In this document: one piece after another, positions 55,926 to 64,000 of the stretch | Layout: each line of letters begins with the position of its first letter | Position numbering within the stretch: the stretch's first letter is position 1 | Source of the DNA: Poecilobothrus nobilitatus | Lineage: Eukaryota > Arthropoda > Insecta > Diptera > Dolichopodidae | Assembly: GCA_947095535.1 (NCBI GenBank) | Contig: OX352772.1 | Span: 144,937,447 to 145,001,446, forward strand | DNA: 64,000 nt | Reading direction: 5' to 3' | Program-made: the position numbers and the translations under genes | The notes under the pieces: model-generated | What the model was told of the DNA's origin: nothing | Databases searched by the model: none | The model's input: the letters and a program-made list of their open reading frames with translations, nothing else

Positions 55926-56640
55926 ATATTGGTAAAAGAATGTTTTACCAGTTTTTGTTTGTTTTACCATTGTTTTGAAGACAATGTTTTTTCACCTGGA
56001 ACGAAACTTTTCAAAAGCGTTCAAAATAACAAATTGGAAATTGGCAACTCAAGAATCATATGTATAGGCAAATCGCAGATCGTTTTGGAATTTCAAAAGG
56101 GTACTCTTACATTGTAGTTCAGAGAACATGTAAATTAATTTGTAACAAAAGAACGTTTATCAAATGGCCTTCTAGAAGTGAAATTGAGGTAAAGCTTTGG
56201 AAGAAAAATAACTAGTGTTTCCTTACAACGTACATATAATTGGCGATTCTGCTTATAAACCCGCACCTTATTTATTGGTTAATTATCGTGACAATGGTCA
56301 CTTAAGCACAAGCCACCGAAGATATAACAACTTTAAGTTCATCAAGAGTTCTTATTAAGCAGGCTTTTTGTTTTCTTAGATAAACATCAAAATTTAGATG
56401 TTTACATCATGTAGAAGTTCATAAAATAGAACATTTAAAATACATTGTGGTAGCAAGTGTGTGCGTCTACAATTTTATAATGTTAAATGAAAAGCAAAGT
56501 TATCATTTTCCGGATAATTTAGAAGACATAGATGGACAAGAAGAATTAGGTTTAATTGAAATTTCAGAATCAGAGGAAACTAAATGAAAAAGGGATTTGA
56601 TTTGTAGAAATTTGACAGAAAACGTATTAACATAGATCTA
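55926..56640 (+). pseudogene. PIF/Harbinger transposase, catalytic core deleted
   Basis: Across frame changes: TQESYVYRQIADRFGISKG (56050-56105), the helix-turn-helix of PIF/Harbinger transposases, FIKWPSRSEIEV (56156-56195), then a jump to HIIGDSAYKPAPYLL (56234-56275), YRDNGHLST, the third catalytic tract (GDxAYP-type), and VEVHKIEHLKYIVVASVCVYNF (56410-56480). The C-terminal acidic tail DNLEDIDGQEELGLIEI ends at TGA 56585. The first two aspartate tracts (about 100 residues) are missing. Together with the Myb-like gene on the other strand it forms the usual two-gene Harbinger layout. Confidence 0.68.
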
Positions 56641-56789
56641 AACTTTTTAAAATAAATTTGATAATGAAGTTTTGTTGTTATTTTTGATTTTGTAAAATTT
56701 TATACCTAGAAATATATATGTATATGTATTACCTTTATTTTAATTTAGTTTATAATTATACAAATAAAAAGCAAGTATAGTTATTCATT

Positions 56790-57190
56790 TTTTTATTTTA
56801 CTTTATTCCATCTTCCATAATATCTGATACAATTTCAATAGAATTAGTTTCATTCGATTCGTCTTCTAAAGAAAAAGTTTCCATTATGGTATTTGGAGGC
56901 GGGTCTATTGTTAATGAAATTCCACAGACTTCATCAAACATTTAAAAAAAAATCCAAAATCATATTTTGAATTCAAAATCCATATTTTGAATAATTTCTT
57001 CTCGCGAAAACAAAAACTCTATAGAAATTGCTTAATGTTATTTAAAACTGTTCCCCAAATAACATTCTTCTTCCGACGGCCTGAAACAAATTGTTGTTCG
57101 AGTTCTAACCTTTCTTCTCTTAATAATTGGGTATCGTCATGATTCCACTTTTTTTCAACTTCAAAATTTTTAATTCTAAAAAATTCTAAT
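56790..57190 (-). pseudogene. PIF/Harbinger Myb/SANT-like protein
   Basis: Minus reading: WNHDDTQLLREERLELEQQF (57095-57155), VSGRRKKNVIWGTVLNNIKQ (57030-57095). The tryptophan spacing and 'L-L-R-E...F-x-x-G-R-K-K...W' pattern match the MADF/Myb-like trihelix protein that accompanies PIF/Harbinger transposases and helps nuclear import and end binding. After a frame change the tail reads EVCGISLTIDPPP and an acidic end (56800-56935). Convergent with the transposase, about 150 bp away. Confidence 0.6.
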
Positions 57191-58016
57191 TATATATACA
57201 TAAATAGCTACATACATATGTTAATTTTTTTTAAATAAGACATAAAATATTAAAAAAGTTTTATACTATCAATTAATACATAATTATTGTAATTATGTAT
57301 TCATTGATACTATTAATAAAAATAAGTTTAAAAAATATTTAAAAAATTCTCTTACAATAAATCGTCTGATGACATTTTTACAATAATTGTATTAAAGTTT
57401 TATAGGTTATATTATTATTCTGCTTATTAGCAGATACGTGAGATTCTGAATATGTATATGTATATGTAATTGTGAAATTCTGAATTAGGCGAAATTTAAA
57501 GAGTTAGTTAAAAAGCAGGGTTATACGCATTTTCCAGAATATTTATATATACACACATTATGTATGTACGTGACATTGTGCGTTAGGAGGGATAAATAAA
57601 ATTAAAATAAACTTATTTTATAAATACATACGAATATATTTTTATATCAGCATTTTTTTTTTCAATTTTTTTTTTCAACATTTTTCCCTATTCGATATTT
57701 TTTTTTCAACATTTTTCCATTCAACTTTCTTTTTTTCAGTCCCATCCATTTCGTAGCTACATCCTATGAAACTATAAAAAAGCTCTATTTTCACCCTAAT
57801 AGAATAATTTAGTGTGATTTTCATTGTATTCTCTTTTGAAACGAAACGAAAATCTTATGAAATGGAACTTTTGTTTCAAATAATTTTTTCATAGTTATTA
57901 ACTAAGATTATTACAATAAAAACTATTACAATAAGATGAGCCACTCTCACCACCGTACCAAAAATGTCTATGCTACTCGAGTCAAAATTCCAGAAAAGTC
58001 CAATTTTCACATTTTT
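57191..58016. other. AT-rich region with diverged DINE-1-like internal sequence
   Basis: 57725-57890 (CCCATCCATTTCGTAGCTAC, AAAAAGCTCTATTTTCACC) parallels the CCCACCCGTTACGGAGCTAC...AAAAAAGCTCTATATTTAA block of copy A at lower similarity. The rest is low complexity; any Harbinger right end should lie here but I could not define it. Confidence 0.4.
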
Positions 58017-58414
58017 TGTACCCGTACGATACTGATCGGGTATATTAAAATTGCTCCTCCGTTTGTAACACCTCGAAATAAGCTAGCTAGGTATACCTTC
58101 AAAGGTATTTATCGGATCAGAATCAAACTCTAAGTTGATTAAGCTTTGTCCGTCCGTCTGTCCGTCAGCAAGATAACTCAAAAACTAAGAAAGCTAGAGT
58201 CTTGAAATTAATACAAAATATTCTCTCAACAATTTGTAGGTTCCCTATTTTTTTTGGTTGAGATCCGACCAAAACTTTGGGTAGCTCGCCGATTTCAAAT
58301 TATTTTAAAATACTAAAAAACTAAAAAATAATAATATAGCATATGCTATGAAAATACTAACGGTTCGTACGGGTATCTAAGAGTTGACAAAGGCAACTGT
58401 ATTCTTCCTCGTTT
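58017..58414 (+). mobile_element. DINE-1-like repeat, copy D (398-bp internally deleted form)
   Basis: Has both termini (GTACCCGTACGAT; TCGTACGGGTATCTAAG...TTCTTCCTCGTTT) and the GTCCGTCCGTCTGTCCGTC motif, but jumps near 58293 from the 5' third to the last ~120 bp. More diverged from the other copies than they are from each other. Confidence 0.78.
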
Positions 58415-59398
58415 TAATACTAAATTGAATTCACAACAACACCAAAAGTTTCACTATCAATAATAATGTAAATTTTAAGTACGTGCCAAATATATTTTTT
58501 TTTTGTTGTTCTAGTAGAAATTTTCAAGCTCAAATTTTCAAATTTTCAAATATGTATATTTCTTATTGAAATTAATATTCTTATCTCACGAATTTTGGTA
58601 AACAAACTTAAGCTAACACCAAAAACAAATTTCTATTATTATTCGAGTAACTCAAGGTATTTCAATATTTTTTACTCAAGGTATTTCAATACTTTTTACT
58701 TGTCTACATTAATTCTTTATACAAAAATTTATTTTGAGATAAACACTCAACATAACATTAAGTGCTTTAATTCACTAACTTTATCTAGTACATACGAGGA
58801 ATTCACGATTTTATCAATTAGTATTAAATATATTAACTTACTAACTTTTTTTATTACTAAAGAAGTTATTCACACAATGTTTTATTATTTATTATTTATA
58901 CTATTATTTCTTATCTTTACATACTTTATATACGCAGCTTGTTGTTTTAACATTTTTATATGCTAATAAAAATATTTTGGTCTGGGCACAGCTGGTAAAT
59001 AAGAGTTTAATTCCACAGTTTTCTTTTCATTTAATTATTATATACAATTTCATTATTATTGTTTATACTGCATTTGCACATAATTTTCACATAATATTCA
59101 CCCTAAATTTTGTTGTGTCAAACTTTTATTTATTTATATATACATCCAAATTTAATTATTCGCTTTCGCACTCAAATCATTGTCCATATAGTTTATTTTC
59201 AACATTCTCACCTTTAATTCATATTTGCGTCCACAATAATATTCACATAATACTCGCTATAACTTTGGTTTTACCTAACTCTTGTTTAATTATTTCTACA
59301 GCCAAATTTAATCATTCAAATCTACATTATTGTCCAGATTGTTTATTTTCAACATTTCCACCATTGTATAATTTGTCAACATATCATACATTTTATCT
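58415..59398 (+). other. AT-rich region with repeated open frame; no identified gene
   Basis: Two plus frames are open (58595-58966, 123 codons; 58977-59450, 157 codons), rich in I/F/Y/L/N. The second contains a diverged tandem repeat and ends inside the next DINE-1-like copy. The first contains a 25-bp tandem duplication (ACTCAAGGTATTTCAATA, 58648-58700). No family recognised; probably chance frames in AT-rich repeats. Confidence 0.35.
59070..59355 (+). repeat. Diverged ~165-bp tandem repeat
   Basis: Two units, 59070-59210 and 59236-59355, each beginning CATAATAYTC and ending TTTATTTTCAACATTYYCACC. Inside, CCAAATTTAAT and ATTGTCCA recur in order. Roughly two thirds of positions match by eye. 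Confidence 0.7.
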
Positions 59399-61021
59399 TT
59401 ATATCCGTACGATAAGTATCGGGTATAATAAAATTACTCCTCCGTTTTAACACCTCGAAATAAGCGAGCTAGACATACCTTCAAAGGTATGGATCGGATC
59501 AGAAGAAAATTCTAAGCCGATTGAGCCATGCCCGTCCGTCCGTCCGTCAGCACGCTAACTCAAAAACTAAGAAAGCTAGAATCTTCAAATTTACACAAAA
59601 TATTCTGGGAGCAATTTGTAGGTTCCCTATTTTTTTTGGTTGAGTTCCGACCAAAACTTCGGGTAGCTCTCGAACACCTAACTTTTAGATCTCCACATTT
59701 TTTTTTAAATAGAGCTATGAAATTTTAACTGCTGATAGATCTTATAAAAATATTAATTTTATTTTTAATAACTTTTTTTGTACCCCCACCCGTCACGGAG
59801 CTACAGCTAAAGGTTCAAAAAATCTCTATATTTAAATTGTTATAGCACAAGTTTTATAAAGTATATCTTCATTTTGAAAACATCAAACGATTACCACTTT
59901 TATTAGCTTTAAAAGTATATATACCATAAATATATACTTGCGGCATACGGTGTCTTAATTTACCGTTATGCGAAACTCAAATTTTGCAAAATCCTTTTAC
60001 CCTTCTACCTTCTAAACGGTTTAAGTTGGAAACTACAAATTTTGACAGAAGTTAGATCTTTGAAAATAAGTATGAGTCATTTCAGAAATTTTTTTTGTAT
60101 CACCCCCCGTTTAGGAGCTGTAAGGGGTCAAAAACTGCAAATTTCCTATTTTTAAACACCTGTTAACATTTTTTTGAAGTAATACATAAAAATTAAAGCT
60201 TCAGCATTATACTCTTATTTCTGTTAACAACTTTTTTTGATAATATAGGGTTACTTTATAATTGACAAAAGTGTTACTTGATTTTTTCAAATTTTCTAAC
60301 AAATTTCTTTAACGAATTTTTTGCATTTTGTTTTACTCGATAATTTGAAATTGTTGAAGATATAATACGTAGTACAAAAAAATTTAAATAAATAAACAAC
60401 ATAACGGTTGCTTGAAGAATTTTTATTTATATGATATTGATATACATACATACTTATATAATATCATGTTTATTTACATATCGTATATGTCACTGATGAA
60501 TGAATGATAAGAGTATAGATGTATATTATATAGCGCCGTATTTACATACATATGCATATGTATTTCATTGTACTTATAAGAAATTATTCTATGATTGGAA
60601 ATATTTTTAAAGAAATATAGCAATATATGGCGATATACTTATAACAATATAAATATACTATGTGCGCATTAATATAATATAATATTTAAAATTATATTTA
60701 CTATTTTGTACTAAGTAAATTTAATATACATTTACCGCTTAGTATTAAATGGTACTATAGAATATTTGAAAAAGTTTTGGATTGATAATCGTTATGTGGA
60801 AGGTTAGAATCTGCTTTTGAAGAATGTATAAACATATATTTAGTTTGAATATACATATGTACAACCCATAGTTCTAGAAATTATATAATTCACCCAAATT
60901 ATTTTAAAATACTAAAAACTTAAAAAAATAATATTATAAGCAGAGTGACAGGCTATGAACATACTAACGGGTCGTACGGGTATTTAAGAGTTGACAAAGG
61001 CTACTGTATTCTTCCTCGTTT
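59399..61021 (+). mobile_element. DINE-1-like repeat, copy E (full length)
   Basis: Start TATCCGTACGATAAGTATCGGG (one base off the subterminal box), end TCGTACGGGTATTTAAG ... CTTCCTCGTTT. CCGTCCGTCCGTCAGCACG lies at 59532-59550. About 1.62 kb, closest in structure to copies A and B. Noncoding. Confidence 0.75.
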
Positions 61022-62057
61022 ATTTATAAATTTATCAGTTGAATTATTACATAATATGGTTTATGTATTGACTAAGTTTACATGCGTTTTTCAAATTGTG
61101 TCATCAAAAACAAACAATTTTTCAATATATCGTCCTGATTTCGATAGTCATTTCATAAAAATGAAAAATTTCATTTCATATTAATAATTTTTTGCGATTT
61201 CGATAGTCGGGCAAAATGAAATAGAATTTAAAATTAAAATGATTTATATTTCTTTTTTAAACCGGTAATACTTTTTTATTTTGAGGTTTTGACTATACAA
61301 AAAAAAGCTATAAGTAAGAAATTAAGATTTAAAACACGTAGTTCCCAATACTGTAATAGAAAAAAAGCAAAAAATTACAAAAAGTGTCCAAAAGTGGTTC
61401 CTTAGTTTTTGGGTTCTGTTTTTTTGGGTTCTGTTTTTTTGGGTTCTGTTTTTTAAAAGTTGAACTTTTTTATTTTTTTTTATGATATTTAAATATTACT
61501 GCAAAATCGGTGAGTACTGAATACCCTTTTTTTAATCATGTCGGAATCAGGCATAAGTTACTTATAAAAATGCCTATATTCACATAAATATAAATAAAAT
61601 ACTTCATAATTTTTTCCTAAATCCATTTTTACAAGAACTCGTTTAACAATTTCAAAATGAGAAAATTTGACGTTTTAAATTGAGTATATTCATAAAATAT
61701 GACTATCAAAATCATTCAAAGCTTCTTTTCATTTTTTATGATTTTTTTCATTTTCAAAATGCAATTCGAAATCAAAAATTTTGTTTTTCATAAAAAATGA
61801 AAGTGATATGACTGTCGAAATCAGGGCCATCGTGCTTCTTATATTTTATGCATTGATTTGTTACTTAAATTATTAAGCATGGTTTATGTATTAACCAAAT
61901 ATTTTATATGATGATATTCAAATTTTATTATCAAATGGCTATGTCTCATGCAATTTTTGTTGCATGATATTTATGTTAATTTTTTTCGTGATATATAGAC
62001 TCATTAAATTGATGTGTGATGGATTAATTAATTTCTTTCTTTTCCTATTAGTTATTT
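61022..62057. other. AT-rich region with a small minisatellite; no gene
   Basis: 61400-61455 has three to four copies of TTTTTGGGTTCTGTTTT (17-bp period). CATTTTGCCC/ATTTCATTTT-type tracts near 61140-61215 and 61735-61830 repeat the phrase TCGATAGTC/TGAAATCA. Nothing coding seen. Confidence 0.45.
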
Positions 62058-62078
62058 TAATTATTATTTCACTCTGTT

Positions 62079-63540
62079 GTGGTAATGGATAGGAATGTCA
62101 TAAATGTTAAGGATTTATTAAAAATAAATCATTCAATGGGGTTGAGTGACAATGTAATGCAAATATGTAAAAAGAACTTGAATATGTTATACTTAAACAT
62201 ACAAAGTCTACGTAGCAAATTAAGCGAGTTAGAATGTTTGATAAAATCTTTTCAATGCAAAATACATATAGTCCAACAGAGATTTGGTTAACTCAACCGG
62301 AAAATAAATTCTATAATTTGACCGGTAAATCCCTATTAATCCCTATTTGACTATCCCTATTAGAATAGAATAAAGGATTCTATTCTAATAGGGATGGATG
62401 TAAAGTTAGAGAACTACAAATTTCATTTATTACAAATATTGCTGCTCCTCTAAAGCACTATCCCTATTAGAATAGAATCCTTTATTCTAAAGTTAATAGA
62501 ACTACAAATTTCATTTATTACAAATATTGCTGCTCCTCTTAAGCACTATCCCTATTAGAATAGAATCCTTTATTCTATTATTAATAGAACTACAAATTTC
62601 ATTTATTACAAATATTGCTGCTGCAATATTCGTAATAAATGAAATTTGTACTTCTCTAACTTTACATTGGATTACTCTAACTTTACATTGGAATTGGATA
62701 ACAGCAGTTTTTTAATTGTAAAACTACCAAACTTGGAAATGCATATTATAGCAATATACAAATTCCATCAATTTTTGTTTAATAACTTTTTGGGTAAAAC
62801 TTCGATAGCATTACATCGCAGTTTAAGAATTCTATAATTCTGGGGGATTTTAACTTAAATATTTTAAATGAAAATGACAGGGAAATAAAAAATTACACTA
62901 AAATGTTCACATCAAATGGTTATATAATTTGCAATAAAATCTCACTAGATTATGCCACTAGAATAGGGAATACGTCGAAAACTATTATAGATCATTTTAT
63001 TACAGACATGTTTAAATATAACTATAATTTAAATGTCGCGGATACAGGGTTATCAGATCACAGAATGTTACTTTTAAATCTGAACGAAATTCCTAGTTCT
63101 GTTCGATCTGCTGGTACTGTAAAAACTATTCTTAATTATCATACATTACAAAATAATCAATTTTGGAACAGCTTGGAAAACTTAGCAAATTTTGATGAAT
63201 TTGTAATTTTTAAGTTTAGGTTTTATTTTTAAATTAATAAGTTTAGGTAATTTAGTTCAAAAGTATAATAAAATTGTCTCTTTCAGGGTTAAGAAGAAAC
63301 AAGAGTGGATAACGAATGATATCTTGAAGTTGATAAAAACTCGAGACTCACTCTTTAGGTACTCTAAAAAAATCCTAATGTCAGTCACGTATCTCTATTA
63401 TTTATCGCTATTTAAAACAGACAAACAAAAGCGAAGCTGCCTATATAATTGTTTAAAGCTCTACAATGAGCTACCACAATCTGTATAACAAATAGATAAC
63501 ATAGTAGTGTTTAAAAGAAAAGTGAAAGAATTATAGTAAT
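62079..63540 (+). pseudogene. LINE family A ORF2 remnant (endonuclease, linker, C-terminal tail)
   Basis: Start MVMDRNVINVKDLLKINHS at 62079, endonuclease start LNMLYLNIQSLRSKLSELE (62187-62245). Then a scrambled, repeat-filled stretch (62320-62700). Endonuclease resumes at ILGDFNLN (62840-62860 across a shift), SNGYIICNKISLDYATRIGN (62912-62970), TGLSDHRMLLLNL (63043-63080) with the catalytic SDH. Linker KKKQEWITNDILKLIKTRDS (63292-63350). At about 63385 it jumps to YYLSLFKTDKQKRSCLY and KLYNELPQSV (63400-63487), the C-terminal tail. Stop at 63486-63488. Confidence 0.75.
62346..62700 (+). repeat. Cluster of tandem and inverted repeats in the LINE endonuclease region
   Basis: Three units beginning ACTATCCCTATTAGAATAGA (62350, 62458, 62546), each followed by GAACTACAAATTTCATTTAT and ATTGCTGCTCC, period 107 then 88 bp. 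Unit 1 holds a perfect 17-bp-arm hairpin (TCCCTATTAGAATAGAA / TTCTATTCTAATAGGGA, 62354-62394). After unit 3 the phrase returns inverted (AATAAATGAAATTTGTA, 62634). CTCTAACTTTACATTGG then occurs twice, 20 bp apart (62654 and 62675). Confidence 0.92.
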
Positions 63541-63600
63541 ACTTTGATGAATACATAAGGAACAGTAAGAATAGATTTTGTCAAATAGGAATTAACTAAC

Positions 63601-64000
63601 CAGTTACTAACTTTAATTTTCAATTTTAATGTTAAATACAAATATAAAATTGAATTGTGATATAGATTAATAGCTTAAGTTAAGGAATTATTTTGTTTGG
63701 TTTTTTTTTTCTTTTTCCTTTGATTAATTTATTAAATTTAATTTCTTTAATATTTTTGCTTTATTTATTTTGTATAATATATTAATGCACTTTTAAGTTC
63801 AATTTTAGAATGTATAAAATCATAAGACCAGACAGCGGTTAACGCTACGGTCACATAATTCTTTATATCTAACAATATTTAAAAATGATGAATATATGCA
63901 TAATAAGAAAAAAAAAAGTATAAATTATACGTTATGTTCACGAGATGTTTATCAAGTTGTTCAGAAAAGAGGTTGAATGCGTTCAGTTTGAAATGCGAAT
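63601..64000. other. AT-rich end of window, no gene seen
   Basis: Probably LINE 3' UTR followed by low-complexity DNA. CAGACAGCGGTTAACGCTACGG at 63831-63851 is the only GC-richer tract and matches nothing I recognise. Confidence 0.4.

Larger units (their letters stand above)
62058..63600 (+). mobile_element. CR1-like LINE, family A, copy 2 with RT deleted
   Basis: Plus-strand copy of the family at 1-4620: endonuclease start, endonuclease end, linker, then directly the extreme C-terminal tail. Shared blocks with copy 1: LNIQS(L/I)R, ATRIGNTSKTI, SDHRM, and L(S/T)LF(K/R)T(D/E)KQ. The catalytic RT is missing. The 3' end near 63600 is not sharply defined. Confidence 0.75.

Noticed and set aside
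58595..58966. 123-codon hydrophobic frame
   Set aside because: Biased composition, a tandem duplication inside and no recognisable domain.
1..64000. CRISPR arrays, operons, riboswitches, prokaryotic promoters
   Set aside because: The window is eukaryotic; the repeats are minisatellites or TE ends, with no spacer-repeat array.
1..64000. tRNA or rRNA genes
   Set aside because: No cloverleaf or A/B box arrangement recognised; the only tRNA-related sequence is the primer-binding site at 30779-30793.

Overview
This is eukaryotic, intron-era 'junk' DNA, almost certainly from an insect and most likely a fly or midge (Diptera). It is very AT-rich. I can see no tRNA, rRNA, operon or convincing host gene. 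Nearly every readable coding stretch is a decayed transposable element (TE). The dipteran call rests on the mix of TEs: DINE-1-like repeats, 412/mdg1-like and errantivirus-like Ty3/gypsy elements with env, a LOA-type LINE with a DUF4780-like ORF1, a BEL/Pao element, a Penelope-like fragment, and TACATA/TATG microsatellites. The species cannot be named from the sequence.

Layout. 1-4.6 kb: CR1-like LINE (family A) on the minus strand with a PHD-finger ORF1. 5.0-5.6 kb: orphan LINE ORF1. 6.7-10.36 kb: GC-richer LOA-type LINE fused to a Ty3/gypsy pol (10.38-12.29 kb). 12.29-13.83 kb: first full DINE-1-like repeat. 13.84-14.7 kb: Penelope-like remnants with a hammerhead-like motif. 15.2-16.9 kb: I-type LINE with RNase H. 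17.05-19.74 kb: second CR1-like LINE (family B, minus). 20.0-24.1 kb: env remnant, a probable LTR and a 412/mdg1-like pol (all minus). 24.1-26.05 kb: RTE-type LINE. 28.0-37.9 kb: a mirrored nest of errantivirus pieces bracketed by a ~750-bp inverted repeat. 38.05-40.05 kb: a LINE whose 5' part is inverted, as expected from twin priming. 40.6-49.2 kb: two direct copies of a ~2.5-kb segment holding DINE-1-like sequence, with an RT-less LINE between them. 50.2-55.0 kb: BEL/Pao element. 55.9-57.2 kb: PIF/Harbinger two-gene remnant. 58.0-61.0 kb: two more DINE-1-like copies. 62.06-63.6 kb: second family-A LINE, with a burst of local repeats in its endonuclease region.

How it works together. The genes do not cooperate. 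Each coding remnant served its own element (gag/ORF1 packaging, protease maturation, reverse transcription, RNase H, integration or target nicking). All the major ones carry stops, frameshifts or deletions. The best structural observations are: the DINE-1-like family with subterminal inverted repeats; the inverted-repeat-bounded errantivirus nest; the twin-primed LINE; the 2.5-kb direct duplication; and short tandem duplications (35-110 bp) inside dying elements, one of which copies across an element-element junction and so post-dates it. I found no convincing new gene system. All assignments come from reading the translations and from remembered family motifs; no database search was run.
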